Shown: positions 33,255-42,797, counted from the stretch's first letter. The stretch: DNA of 64,000 nt from Sulfitobacter sp. W027 (GCF_025143985.1 NZ_CP083567.1:186001-250000), one strand, 5' to 3'. Translations and numbers: made by a program. Notes: generated from the letters alone by a model not told the origin.

Positions 33255-34109
33255 ATGACAGATCAGAATTTCGGCGCTCTCGACAGCCCGCAAAGCCAGC
33301 CCGGTCAAGAACACAAGATGGACCCCGCGCCCGAGTATATGCCGCGCTACCCCGGTTCGGATCGGCTAAAGGATAAAGTTGCGCTTATCACCGGGGGTGA
33401 CAGCGGGATCGGCCGGGCCACAGCGCTGCTTTATGCGCGCGAAGGGGCGGATGTCGCCATCGTCTATCGCAACGAAAGCCGTGATGCCGAAGCGACGCAA
33501 CAGTTAGTTGAGGCCGAGGGCCGCCGGGCGCTGTTGCTGGAAGGAGATGTAGGCCGGAAAGACTTTTGCGAGGATGCCGTGCGCCGCACGATGGAGATTC
33601 TTGGCAAGATTGACGTTCTGGTAAATGACGCCGGCGAACAGCACGCACAGGAGAGACTTGAAGACATTGAGGAAGCCCAGATTGAGCGTACGTTCCGCAC
33701 AAATATCATTGGCATGATCTTGATGACGCAGGCGACGTTGCCGCACCTGAAAAAGGGCGCGCGGATCATCTGTGTCACTTCGATAACGGCCTATAAAGGC
33801 CAAGATTTGCTGCTTGACTATGCCTCGACCAAAGGGGCGATCCTGTCCTTCTTACGTGCCATGGCAAGTAAGCTTGCGCCCGAGGGTATCTTGGTCAACG
33901 GCGTGGCGCCGGGGCCGATCTGGACGTCCCTGATCCCGGCCTCTTTTCCCGCCGACAAGGTTGAGGAGTTTGGTCAGAACACCCCCCTTGGGCGGCCCGG
34001 CCAGCCGAATGAGGTTGCGCCCTCCTTGCTGTTCCTCGCCTGTGAGGACTCATCCTACATGAGCGGGCAAGTACTGCACCCGAACGGCGGCACGCTGGTT
34101 GGAGGATAA
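33255..34109 (+). CDS. YghA-like short-chain dehydrogenase (general stress type)
   Basis: A 284-residue classical SDR with an N-terminal Gln/Pro-rich extension (about 35 residues) typical of the YghA/GSP39 stress subfamily. Cofactor motif TGGDSGIGRA at about 47-56, DVLVNDAGEQH (NxAG variant) and active site S in VTSITAYKG with YASTKGA (Y and K at the usual spacing). It reduces or oxidises an unidentified carbonyl or alcohol with NAD(P). Single-gene unit, plus strand. No EcfG consensus was found in front, though the family is commonly stress-induced. Confidence 0.85.
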   Translation: MTDQNFGALDSPQSQPGQEHKMDPAPEYMPRYPGSDRLKDKVALITGGDSGIGRATALLYAREGADVAIVYRNESRDAEATQQLVEAEGRRALLLEGDVGRKDFCEDAVRRTMEILGKIDVLVNDAGEQHAQERLEDIEEAQIERTFRTNIIGMILMTQATLPHLKKGARIICVTSITAYKGQDLLLDYASTKGAILSFLRAMASKLAPEGILVNGVAPGPIWTSLIPASFPADKVEEFGQNTPLGRPGQPNEVAPSLLFLACEDSSYMSGQVLHPNGGTLVGG

Positions 34110-34274
34110 ACCATTTGCCCATTGCCCTGCGCGGTATGGCGAACTGCCGCCGCGCGGGCGGGGATATAACTTTCCACACCAAGAAGAATAAGGGCCGTTT
34201 CAGCTTAGCGGTTTGAAACTCATCGGGAAGGTCTGTCGCTTAGATCAAATTTTGTCGTGCTCACACGGAATCAC

Positions 34275-35291
34275 TCAGCGTAGGCGCTGACGCCGGGCTC
34301 CGGGTCGCAGGGGCAATGTGCCATCATCCGCGCCTTCGATCGTAACCGATTCCTCGATCTTGGTCCGCGGCATGATCGAGATGTCGTGGATACGCCAATT
34401 CAGGTCCAACAGCTTTGCCTCGGCATCCTCAACCATCTCAGGCGCGCCGCCGTCCTCATGCGCGACCACATAGATCGTGCCCGTTAGATAACGCCCTTCT
34501 TCACGCAGGCGCAGACGGCTTTCGCGGACCCACGGCAGTGCATTAAAGGTCTGTTGAACCTCTTCGATCAAAGGATCGAACTCTCCATCCTCAATCGTAC
34601 GCGGCATTTCATCACTAAGGTCGCGGATCGCGGCGCCGGTGTGTTTGAAGCCATCATGAAGCACATCCAGCGCGATCACGATAGCCGCAACGGCGTCGGC
34701 CCACCACCAGCCCATCCCGATTCCAAGGATACCGACGATACCGGCAAGCCCGGTCATCCAGTCCGCCTTGTTCATCATGGCGTCCGCATAGAGCGTCTTG
34801 TCATGCAACATCTTGGCAGGCTTCATTTTCAGGTGGCCGAAGATGACCGGCATCACAACGCTATAGGCCAGTGCCGCGATCATGACCCAGCCAAACCAGA
34901 TGGTTGCGCCATAGATCTCGATACTGCCGATGGTCGGGTGCTCTTGCTTGAACAGAGCGATGGAGGAATCCACGATAAGGAATATCCCGACACCGCCAAG
35001 GGCCACTGCGCTGATCAGATAAGCGATTGACGTGACCCGAATATATCCCAAAGGAAAGCGTCGGTTCGGTTTCCACCCTTCGATCCAAGAAGCCACGAGA
35101 AAGGCGACGGGAGGCACGAAGCTGAGCAGGTCTTCGATCCAAGCGGTCTTCATGGCTTGGCTGCTGCCCACCGCAAAGTAGATCGCGGCCACGATGGAGA
35201 CCAAGATGGCAATCCAGATGACCTCTAACCAACGGGCCCGGTGGAGCGCTTTCTTCTGCGCCTCGGGCATGGTGCGGTTGGAGCGGGTCAT
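34275..35291 (-). CDS. Cation diffusion facilitator (CDF) family transporter
   Basis: A 338-residue protein with six predicted helices. The metal site residues appear as D in WIEDLLSFV (helix 2, the HxxxD-type position) and DAMMNKADWMTG (helix 5, D-x-x-x-D). The cytoplasmic C-terminal domain follows. CDF proteins export divalent metals (Zn, Fe, Mn, Co) by proton antiport. Its ATG overlaps the stop of the upstream solute-binding lipoprotein gene by 4 bp (ATGA), an uncommon partner for a CDF. Metal specificity not assigned. Confidence 0.83.
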   Translation of the reverse strand: MTRSNRTMPEAQKKALHRARWLEVIWIAILVSIVAAIYFAVGSSQAMKTAWIEDLLSFVPPVAFLVASWIEGWKPNRRFPLGYIRVTSIAYLISAVALGGVGIFLIVDSSIALFKQEHPTIGSIEIYGATIWFGWVMIAALAYSVVMPVIFGHLKMKPAKMLHDKTLYADAMMNKADWMTGLAGIVGILGIGMGWWWADAVAAIVIALDVLHDGFKHTGAAIRDLSDEMPRTIEDGEFDPLIEEVQQTFNALPWVRESRLRLREEGRYLTGTIYVVAHEDGGAPEMVEDAEAKLLDLNWRIHDISIMPRTKIEESVTIEGADDGTLPLRPGARRQRLR

Positions 35292-36043
35292 GGCGCATAG
35301 GCCCGCAAACGCGCCCCGATTGTTCCGGCCTCACGCCGAAAGAAACCTTCGATCCGCATGAGCCAAGCGTTCTCGCCTTGCTGCACCGCGATGACATGTT
35401 CCGTGCGGTGCAACGTCGTTTCGGTAGCGGCAAGATTATTCACTTCAAGCTGCCAATGTGGGACGGCGGCGAGGGTTAGATCATCGGTCCATTGATTAAC
35501 CGGAATGCCGCCCTCGTCCTCCACCAGCGCGGCAAGGGGGAGGTGGCTTGGGACGAAAACCTGTTGGTCTTCGAAGCTATCGGTACGGTCCTCTTTCGTG
35601 CGGGTGCCGATGACAAAGGCTTCTTCGAAGTAGACAAAGCTTGGCGCGGCACCGGTCACCGTGGTTACGTCTTTGCGGGCAAAGCCTCCGATGGCAAGGT
35701 CGATATCGCCCGTTTCCAACCCAGCTAGCGCCGAAAAGACGCCAAGGCGCTTCCAGCTAATCGCGACCCCCAGCTCTTCCGCAAAGGCACGCGTCAGGTC
35801 GGCTTCGACACCCTGCGGCGAGCCGCTGTCCCCGAATACGACCCATGGCGGATTTTCCGACACCGCGACGGTCATTTCTTTGTCGGAGAGAACGGTCTCA
35901 AGGGTTCCTTCCACATCACGCGGAAATCGCATATCGTCGCAGGCGGTGAGCAGGCTCACTACCGCGAGAATCATAGCAGTCATCAGTCTGGTCAGACTTC
36001 CTACGCCTGGAGTACCGTACGGCGTAGCTTCGCGGTGCGTCAT
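35288..36043 (-). CDS. Family 3 solute-binding lipoprotein paired with CDF transporter
   Basis: A protein of about 251 residues with a lipoprotein signal (LTRLMTAMILAVVSLLTACD; the Cys is the lipidation site) and an SBP_bac_3 fold. Its core segments are ENPPWVVFGDSGSPQGVEADL, then GLETGDIDLAIGGFARKDVT and a hinge with FVYFEEAFVIGTR. Such proteins normally deliver amino acids to ABC importers, but no ABC genes are here. It is translationally coupled to the CDF gene, so a role as a periplasmic sensor or metal chaperone is conceivable. The ATG at 36043 gives the signal; 36079 is an alternative. A weak EcfG-like site (GGAAC-N16-AGTT) lies upstream at 36078-36102. Confidence 0.72.
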   Translation of the reverse strand: MTHREATPYGTPGVGSLTRLMTAMILAVVSLLTACDDMRFPRDVEGTLETVLSDKEMTVAVSENPPWVVFGDSGSPQGVEADLTRAFAEELGVAISWKRLGVFSALAGLETGDIDLAIGGFARKDVTTVTGAAPSFVYFEEAFVIGTRTKEDRTDSFEDQQVFVPSHLPLAALVEDEGGIPVNQWTDDLTLAAVPHWQLEVNNLAATETTLHRTEHVIAVQQGENAWLMRIEGFFRREAGTIGARLRAYAP

Positions 36044-36190
36044 CAGATTATTCCTTTGAGCAGGATCGCAAGGAAACAACTGGCGGATTATTAGAATGTT
36101 CCTTTGAAGGGGCCTGAGTGGTTGTCATTTCAATGTAACTGAGACCCAAAGGGTAATCCCCTCATTTTTAATGGGGTCCAGCCGTAGAAT

Positions 36191-36262
36191 TCAGGCGGCT
36201 GTTTTCAGTTTCATGGCGGGTGTCATGCCGCCGATACCCATGTTGGGTCGCGCTCGCGCACC
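36191..36262 (-). pseudogene. IS3-type transposase C-terminal relic
   Basis: The minus strand reads RPNMGIGGMTPAMKLKTAA followed by TGA at 36191-36193, the standard C-terminal tail of an IS3-family OrfB. The lineage differs from the intact IS3 here. Nothing upstream remains recognisable. Confidence 0.6.
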
Positions 36263-36353
36263 CGTCTCTTGTCAGTGCTCCACTCATCGGGTGTTGGACT
36301 TGTTACCTAGCTTTTTCTGATCTTTTGGCATCATCAATTATAGCAAGGTCATC

Positions 36354-36509
36354 CTAACGCTGCGCTTCCGTAGATTGTTGCGTACCAGAAAGATAATCAA
36401 TAACCTCGAAGGCCGCGAGAGCCCAGAGTAGTGCCAGAGCAGCGATGCCGATCCAGAACGATCGTCTCAAACGATTACTAACACGAGAACTATGCTTGTC
36501 TTTGGACAT
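36354..36509 (-). CDS. Small single-helix membrane protein
   Basis: A 51-residue protein: a basic N-terminus (KDKHSSRVSNRLRR), one hydrophobic helix (FWIGIAALALLWALAAFEV) and a short polar tail. An upstream ATG at 36572 would add 21 residues. The ribosome-binding site is weak (GGA at 8-10 nt). No family recognised. Reported because of the clear membrane-protein pattern. Confidence 0.4.
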   Translation of the reverse strand: MSKDKHSSRVSNRLRRSFWIGIAALALLWALAAFEVIDYLSGTQQSTEAQR

Positions 36510-36686
36510 ACTAGAAATCCGTTGCTTAAATATACTGCTGTGAAGTATTGAGTTTACCAATGCTTCACCCAATGTCGTGTTAATCTATATTATGGTCGGG
36601 GCGCGGCAGCAGCTAAAGCTTATGGGAATATGTATGGTTTCGAAAGGCGCTTTGTCCGTTAAACTGACTACTCTGGCAAACTAGGG

Positions 36687-36965
36687 TCACCCGGACTCTA
36701 GCATTTCTTCCAGCCACGCTGCTGCGCTTTTGGAAAGATTCTGGTTAGCTTGCCCAAGGCGTGGGTGAAGCTCAATGACTACCAAAGCGTCCCTTTCTTC
36801 TAGCTGATCAGTCAACCAATTGCGAAACTCTTTAAGCCCAAGATCCATTTCCAATCCACAGAGACATTCAGCAAGCGGAACCGCGCCGAGTGCTGCCATG
36901 AACTCGTCGAGATTCGCTTTGGTCTGTTCTGCAGCTGTCGAATACGAGATTAGGTACGCTGGCAT
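36687..36965 (-). CDS. Hypothetical cytosolic protein (92 aa)
   Basis: A 92-residue protein beginning MPAYLISYSTAAEQ, a beta-strand-first pattern (YLISY) reminiscent of ferredoxin-fold proteins such as Cas2-like or SinR-like proteins, then helices with balanced charge and two Cys. No nearby cas genes, so this is only a fold-level resemblance. Function unknown. Confidence 0.5.
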   Translation of the reverse strand: MPAYLISYSTAAEQTKANLDEFMAALGAVPLAECLCGLEMDLGLKEFRNWLTDQLEERDALVVIELHPRLGQANQNLSKSAAAWLEEMLESG

Positions 36966-37274
36966 ATGTCATCTTCTAATGTCATTCGAGCTCCAATAAA
37001 CGAGCGTTTGTCACACAATACAACCAAACAATCGAGGGCAACCTGCCTCCACTTATTGCGGATCGCCGGAAAACGACGGTACATCAAACCCTTGGACAGC
37101 ATTCCACCGGCGTTCTACGGATTTGCTGAGACAAATTTACCGCGCATTCACCTGATTGGAGTGAACGCAGCGCCGCAAAGAGCACAAATTTCCAGCCACC
37201 GCGCCTACAGCCCGCCCACATCGGAATGGCTGGAGAGCATATGATCTCCCTTGCTGTTCAGAACCAGGAAAGCG

Positions 37275-37679
37275 CTATAGGCGTGTGCCTAGAATAGCTT
37301 GGGGAAGTCCATCTGAAGCTGCGCTTTTCAAGCAGGTTATGACGGCTTCTGCTCGATATGGTTTAGCAATGAATGTACCGCCAAGCGGTAAATCTTTTGA
37401 TGTTACATTTGAAGCACCGGATGCGACGATAATCACAATGTGAGGCCATCTGCGATGAACGATCTGAACGAGTTCTAACCCGTTGATCGATCCGGGAAGT
37501 CCAATTGCTGTGAACATAATCCGAATGCCAGCGTTGTTCGCAAGAGTGGCCAAGGCTTGGGTCGCTTGTTCGACCGCGTGGCCCGAAAGACCTGCCTCTT
37601 TTACAAGTTCCATGGCAGCAAATCGCAAGAACGGATCACCCTCTACGACAAGAACATCGCATAGATCATTTAATGCCAT
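37275..37679 (-). CDS. Receiver-domain protein lacking the phospho-acceptor Asp
   Basis: A 134-residue single-domain receiver. The first acidic pocket (VVEGDPFLR) and the conserved Lys (FIAKPYR) are present, but the position of the phospho-Asp reads IMFTAIGLPGSINGLELV, where homologues have FTDI(x)MPGxMDG. Asp is replaced by Ala. It therefore should not be phosphorylated in the normal way and may be a pseudo-receiver binding a kinase or regulator constitutively, or a decaying gene. It is next to a dead and a live histidine kinase. Confidence 0.72.
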   Translation of the reverse strand: MALNDLCDVLVVEGDPFLRFAAMELVKEAGLSGHAVEQATQALATLANNAGIRIMFTAIGLPGSINGLELVQIVHRRWPHIVIIVASGASNVTSKDLPLGGTFIAKPYRAEAVITCLKSAASDGLPQAILGTRL

Positions 37680-38020
37680 CTGGAAGAGACCCTAATGATG
37701 TTTGACAGTTAACATGCCCACTCGAACTTCTACTCCGCGGGACATTTAAGCACTGAATATAGAGCCCCCATACCTATTTTCTTTCCAATCGGCCATCATA
37801 TGATCAACCCCGCGCCACTTAACCATTGAAATGAGATGGTCAATGAACCTAAATTGCCCCAAGGGTTTGATAGGCCGTGGTCAACCATAGTGAGGTTTGA
37901 TGCGATGGGCGTGAAGATATTGTTGCAGCTTAGTTCTCAGAAAGGGGAAAGCACCATAGATATCTTCCCATGTTAATGGCTTTAAAGTGCTGCGTGTGGA
38001 TACCGATTGAAGCGTAGCAG
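37680..38020. other. Intergenic stretch without recognised gene
   Basis: About 340 bp, AT-rich, between the pseudo-receiver and the kinase pseudogene. It probably contains the receiver gene's promoter. No coding frame or repeat recognised. Confidence 0.4.
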
Positions 38021-39592
38021 TTACTTTGAGCTCAGGACAGGGAACTTCACAAAAAAAGTGGTCCCCTCACCCTCGGCGGTCTCAAATGTGATATTTCCAA
38101 GGTGCTGGTCAACGATCGCCTTTGCGATGCTCATTCCCAATCCATGGCCTTCTTTAACCCTGTAGTTATTCCCCCCGCGAAAAACGCTCAAATAGCACGT
38201 TCTAAAGGTCGGGTGGCATTCCAGCGCCCTGATCCTTTACCCAGAAACCGCAGCCCGTTTCGGAAAGGCCAACTTCTACACTCATGCCCTTGTCTGAGGC
38301 CTTGATCGCGTTGGATAGTAGGTTGGAAATCAGCCGCAGCATTCTACCCTCATGCAGCCGAAGCAACCCATTAGGGGCATTGGAGTGCTTAAATGCCAGC
38401 TCTACCTCGCGACTTTTTGCGTAGGGAGAAAGGGTTTCAATCGCCTGTACCAACAAAGGAGCGAGGGGGCGTTCAATGAAATCTGGCTGGTCCTGGGCAC
38501 GGAGTTGTTCAACGTCGAGTATATCGGCAATCATGTGTTCGATAGCTTGCGCGTTGCGCAGAGCAAGGTGCAGCAACTTGCGTACTGCGCCATCATCTCC
38601 AGTCAGCTTTGCTCCAAGCATTTCCAATGCTCCCGAAAGCGCAGCCAAAGGGTTTTTCAGGTCATAACTGACGGTGGCGATCAGTTGGTCCTTAGTGCGC
38701 TCGAATGCGCGCTCTTCGCTGACATCCCGCACGACAGCCAAAAATCCGAGATGTTCCCCTCGGGCAGTTTCAACCTTGGCGGTCGAGGCAAAGCCTTCGA
38801 ATGTCGAACCGTCAGATCGGCGGCAAGATACCTCGAATTTGCCCTGCTTGTTGGTCGCTTGCGGATTAAATCTTTCTGCCCCTGCGCGCTCATATCCCTC
38901 AAGTGTTTCGTAAAGGACTGCCGTTTGTCGACCCAGAAGCTGAGCCGGCTCGTATCCGAAAAGCGTTGTGACTGCCTGATTTGCCAAGGTATCTGGCGAT
39001 CGGGATCAACCAGGATGATAGCGTCAGGCACAGCATCAATTACGGCACTGAAAAGGCCGCGTTGTTCGCGCAACTCGCGTCGCTCAGTTTGCAGTTTCAG
39101 CTCGTTGCCGAGCCCGCGCGACATAAATCCGACAAATTCAACTTGGGACTCGCTAAAGGGAGCGTCTCGCTCAACGCGACTTGAGAAATTCAATGCGCCA
39201 AAATATTCAGATCCGCGCTTTAGAGGCGCCCCAATATAACTTTCCATTCGGAAATTTTGATAGCAAGGATGGGACGACATTTCTTGTTGCCCGGCGTGAT
39301 GGAAGGCTGTCACATGGTCGTTATGAAGCGTGTGAAGACAATAGGTGCCACTGACATCGAAGATAGTACCGGGGTTGGGGGCCCACTCAGGCCCATGAAC
39401 AAAAATGCATTCGTAGACAGGATCATTGACTCGGTTAACGATCCCCAGTTCAAGACCGAGTGCCTCAGTTCCCAAGGTCAATAGTTTGGCCACCTTATCC
39501 TCGAGGCGTAGATTCGGTTCGACGGCAAGAAAATACAGCTCACGAAGCGCATCATCGAAATTCAAAATTGTACTTGAAAAGCGGTCAGCCAA
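38021..39592 (-). pseudogene. Sensor histidine kinase pseudogene (GAF-PAS-HisKA-HATPase)
   Basis: The gene starts at ATG 39592 with a GAF domain (YCLHTLHNDHVTAFHHA, residues about 35-165) and a PAS domain. It is shifted by a missing base near 38988-38990 (DPDRQIP, then LANQAVTTLFGYEP in another frame). The H-box reads VSYDLKNPL with TAT at 38664-38666, so the phospho-His is Tyr. A TAG stops the frame at 38202-38204 (PPDL-stop-NVLFERFSRG). An extra G in the six-G run at 38171-38176 shifts the end, which otherwise finishes RVKEGHGLGMSIAK...FVKFPVLSSK at TAA 38021. Four independent lesions mean it is inactive. Confidence 0.85.
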
Positions 39593-39762
39593 AATCTTTG
39601 TATCTCGTTCTCTCAGCCTCGGTGATCGTTTGATCTCGCGTATGGATCAAAAGAATTGGGCTTTTTTGTGAAGCGGCTTAATCGACGTCAGGTTACCGTC
39701 AGAACCGCCTGTGAAAATTGTGCCGCTCAACTTCGACATTGTTCAAATCCATCTTGCTCCAT

Positions 39763-41568
39763 TCATTCGTTAAAAATAGGTAAACGAACCCAGAAAGTAG
39801 TCCGTATGTTCGGGGTGGACTCGTATCCAATGTCTCCGCCCATACTTTCGACCAACTCTTTGGAGATCGCGAGACCAAGCCCGGTTCCCTCGCGGCTTCG
39901 CGTCAAATGATCCGCTTGCTGCGAGAATGGCTGAAATATTCGCGTTCCAAATTCTTGCGAAATTCCTGGTCCATCATTGCTCACCGAAACTTTGCAACTG
40001 GAACCGGAGACCTCTATGCATACATCGACTGTTCCTCCAGCCGTGGAAAACTTTGAAGCGTTGGAAAGAAGGTTTGTGATCACTTGCTTCAAACGCTGCG
40101 CATCGGCGTTGATGTAAACAGGTGGATTGGCCCCATCCAGTACTACGCTCACTTGAAACTTCTCTGAAAACGGTTCGTTATCCAAGATCGTCTGTTCGAC
40201 AAGTTCAACCACTTCGACCCGCGCCATCTCAACTGCAAAGTGACCTGCTGTGAGCTTTTGGAAATCAAGCAAGTCTTTGACTACCTCACCGAGCCGCACA
40301 CTATTTCTGCCAGCCAAGTCGAGCAGCTTTTTCACCTGCTCAGAAGCCCCATCTCCAATTGCGCCCGTCAGTAGCCTCAAAGCGCCATGTATCGATGCAA
40401 GAGGCGTTCGAAGTTCATGACTTACGGTGGCGACGAAATCGTCTTTAAGCGCCTCCAATCGCTTCTTTTCAGTGATATCGACCATCTGAATGATAAGACG
40501 GGTCTCCGTTCTGACCGGACGTTGCACTACAGAAAGTCTGATTGCGATATCGATCACCTCACCGCCGGGTTTCGTATATCTTTGCTCGATACGAGATGCC
40601 TTAATTTCAGAGGCAAGCAGTCTCTCGACTTCGTCTCGAACATTCTTAAGCGTCTCTGTATTCGAGAGCTTCCAAAACTTTTTCTGTTCGAGCTGACCGC
40701 GCGGATAGCCAAAGAGCGAATAGCATGAGTCGTTGAGCAGCAAAAATGTGCCGTCGAGGGCGAGGACCGCCATTGCCACGGGGGCATTGGCCAGCAACAT
40801 CTCCAGTCCAACTTTCCGGGCTTTTGCAAGCTCCAAAGCGCTCTCTAGCGGCGTGATATCAATCATCGTGCCGAGAAGTCTAACAGCCCGTCCTTCATCG
40901 TCTCGCTCGGTCACCCTCAGAATAGAGCGCATCCAGCGCCACGAGTCGTCACCAACCCTCATGCGAAACTTCGCCTCGGATTTTTCGATGCGACCTTCGA
41001 TGCATTCCGCATCAAGCGCTTCTACTGTTGTTCGGTCATCAGGGTGGATTCGTGCGCGCCATTCATCATCCGAATTTCGCCCATCAGATTCGCATATACC
41101 AAGCAGCTGAAACCAAGCATCTGACGCCACTCCCGTACCTGTCCGAAGGTCTGATTCAAATACGCCGATCTGGCTCCCTTCCAAGGCGAGGTTCCAGCGT
41201 TCTTCTTGATCTCTAAGAGCCTGCCAGGCCTGAACGCGGCTTGTCACTTCGTTCAGGTTAACGATGTTATATTTCCGTCCCTCTGCATCTTCAAATTTGC
41301 TGAGGATAACCTCACAAAAGCGCCTACTCTCTTCTCCCTTAGGAAGGGCTATAATGTTCTCAAGCTCACCAATTCCAAGAGATTTGATGCATAGATTTCC
41401 CTCAATGACAGACAACGCGGGCAGTAATTCCGAAATGTGGGAACCGATGCCGTCAACTACGTCGCTTGGCAACAGGTTCTCGGCGCTCTTATTGCGGAAT
41501 ACAACGCTGCCCCTCTCATCAACGACCCATACACCAAAGGGGCTATTTTCAATAATCGATTGAAACAT
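39763..41568 (-). CDS. PAS-type hybrid-free sensor histidine kinase
   Basis: A soluble kinase of about 601 residues without membrane segments. Three PAS-like domains (about 1-115, 120-250 with the WRWMRSILRVTE PAC region, and 260-380), then HisKA with VSHELRTPLASIHG and HATPase with NLLSNASKF, VSNDGPGIS and GTGLGLAISKEL boxes, all intact. The ATG at 41568 has an AGAGG ribosome-binding site at 8 nt; the frame opens further upstream to a TTG at 41616. It lies just upstream, same strand, of the kinase pseudogene. Its ATPase domain has a decayed relative at 32900-33110. Cognate regulator unknown. Confidence 0.85.
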   Translation of the reverse strand: MFQSIIENSPFGVWVVDERGSVVFRNKSAENLLPSDVVDGIGSHISELLPALSVIEGNLCIKSLGIGELENIIALPKGEESRRFCEVILSKFEDAEGRKYNIVNLNEVTSRVQAWQALRDQEERWNLALEGSQIGVFESDLRTGTGVASDAWFQLLGICESDGRNSDDEWRARIHPDDRTTVEALDAECIEGRIEKSEAKFRMRVGDDSWRWMRSILRVTERDDEGRAVRLLGTMIDITPLESALELAKARKVGLEMLLANAPVAMAVLALDGTFLLLNDSCYSLFGYPRGQLEQKKFWKLSNTETLKNVRDEVERLLASEIKASRIEQRYTKPGGEVIDIAIRLSVVQRPVRTETRLIIQMVDITEKKRLEALKDDFVATVSHELRTPLASIHGALRLLTGAIGDGASEQVKKLLDLAGRNSVRLGEVVKDLLDFQKLTAGHFAVEMARVEVVELVEQTILDNEPFSEKFQVSVVLDGANPPVYINADAQRLKQVITNLLSNASKFSTAGGTVDVCIEVSGSSCKVSVSNDGPGISQEFGTRIFQPFSQQADHLTRSREGTGLGLAISKELVESMGGDIGYESTPNIRTTFWVRLPIFNE

Positions 41569-41616
41569 TAAGTTCGCCTCTGGGCGGTATACTTGCACTA
41601 TGGGTTCAATTTTCAA

Positions 41617-41977
41617 TGGACAACTATTTCATGAAAGATCGATAGCTAGGTTAGCAGCTAACTAGCTGCCCGCAACCTTTGCTTTGGGCAGGAGCGCTAT
41701 CAACCATCAGGAACCTCATAGAGGGAAGGTGTTGGCTGGCAACCACAGCAGGCTCTGCTAATCCTGGTTTGGTCCGACCGTGGCAGGATAATTCGCGATC
41801 ATCTGGCCTGCCTCTTTCGAAGATAGCGACACGCCCGGTTTCCTTGCGGACCTCGACCCGATCTTCAGATGCGTCCATTTGATACCGCGGAGCGACCAGT
41901 GATTTTATATTCCTGAAGCACGGCCCCGTGGTTGTGGCCTTCAAGGGCATCCTAAACGGCGCGATCCATGCGGCCAT
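41617..41977. other. Intergenic stretch with probable decayed coding sequence
   Basis: About 360 bp between the kinase and the L,D-transpeptidase relic. Open frames occur on the minus strand at 41651-41977 but match nothing I know. It may be the degraded catalytic part of the same transpeptidase. Confidence 0.35.
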
Positions 41978-42181
41978 CTACTTCAAGCGCCCCTCAGCCT
42001 CAAACGCGCGGATCGCGCTGCGCGACATCGGCCCGCGCCAGCCGTCGATGATCCCGGGACTGCTGCCGGTTTGATCAAAAGGAACTTGAAGAACAATGGC
42101 GTTGGCGCTCTGACCTTCGGGAAGTGGGCCGCCCTCGTACTTCGCATTTTCGATTTGAACGACAGAAGTTTGTGCTTGAAG
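41978..42181 (-). pseudogene. L,D-transpeptidase-type N-terminal relic (peptidoglycan-binding domain)
   Basis: The minus strand reads QIENAKYEGGPLPEGQSANA, then LQVPFDQTGSSPGIIDGWRG and MSRSAIRAFEAEG before a TAG at 41978. This is the typical N-terminal peptidoglycan-binding (PG_binding_1) segment of alphaproteobacterial ErfK/YkuD L,D-transpeptidases. The catalytic YkuD domain (HGTxxPxxIG...CxR) is missing, so this is a truncated relic. Confidence 0.6.
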
Positions 42182-42211
42182 CGCCGCGGAAGGTTTCAAC
42201 TGCAATGGGCT

Positions 42212-42247
42212 AAAAAATACCCCGGCATGAGAAAAGACTGCCGGGGT
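42212..42247 (-). terminator. Terminator of the PRC-barrel gene
   Basis: On the minus strand ACCCCGGCA (42247-42239), an 11-nt loop, TGCCGGGGT (42227-42219), then A and TTTTTT (42217-42212). A classic rho-independent terminator 35 bp after the stop of the PRC-barrel gene. Confidence 0.85.
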
Positions 42248-42281
42248 GTCTTGGCGGTAGGGGCTGCGCCCTAAGTTTGGG

Positions 42282-42737
42282 TTAGTCCCAGAAACCTTCA
42301 TCAACGCTTGGCAGCGCCTCAAGTTCTTCTTCATTCAGACGCGTCACGTAAGCGTAGGTCTTATCGTCAACAGCCACGAGATTCACATCTGGGACCGAGA
42401 TCATGACGTGTTTGTCGCCAATGTCCAGAAAGCCGCCAACTTCGGCTACAATGCCGACCATTTGGCCATCTTTGGAAAGAACGATGTCTTCGATCTCGCC
42501 GATCTCGTTCCAACCGGAATCGATCGCATCATATTGGTTTCCCACATTCCATTCGTCGTCAGCTTCACCAATCGTGTAAATTTCACCGCCGGTGATGTCG
42601 CGCGTGCGGATCAGGTCACCACGCATCTCATTCATGGCCGCGCTGTCGATCTTGGAGTAATCGGTCATATGAGCCTCAGCGAAAGCTGCTGTGCCTGCGA
42701 GTGTCAGTGCGAGTGTGCTTGCTGTAAGCATTTTCAT
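42282..42737 (-). CDS. Exported PRC-barrel domain protein
   Basis: A 151-residue protein with a Sec signal peptide (MKMLTASTLALTLAGTAAFA, cleavage about residue 20-22) and a PRC-barrel domain (about 60-130; IGEIEDIVLSKDGQMVGIVA). Periplasmic PRC-barrel proteins of alphaproteobacteria are often stress- or photosynthesis-linked, with unclear biochemistry. It has a GAGGAGA ribosome-binding site, an EcfG-like promoter and its own terminator, so it is a monocistronic unit. Confidence 0.82.
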   Translation of the reverse strand: MKMLTASTLALTLAGTAAFAEAHMTDYSKIDSAAMNEMRGDLIRTRDITGGEIYTIGEADDEWNVGNQYDAIDSGWNEIGEIEDIVLSKDGQMVGIVAEVGGFLDIGDKHVMISVPDVNLVAVDDKTYAYVTRLNEEELEALPSVDEGFWD

Positions 42738-42772
42738 AGCATGTCTCCTCTTTCGTTAGTTTCTGAAGATTC

Positions 42773-42797
42773 AACAGATGCCGCGGCGGATCGTTCC
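42773..42797 (-). promoter_or_regulatory. EcfG-like promoter of the PRC-barrel gene
   Basis: On the minus strand GGAAC (42797-42793), 16-bp spacer, TGTT (42776-42773). One mismatch from the EcfG -10 consensus CGTT. It sits 36 bp upstream of the ATG. Confidence 0.55.

Noticed and set aside
36687..36965. Cas2-like protein
   Set aside because: Only the YLISY start resembles Cas2; no catalytic pattern can be confirmed and there is no CRISPR array or other cas gene.
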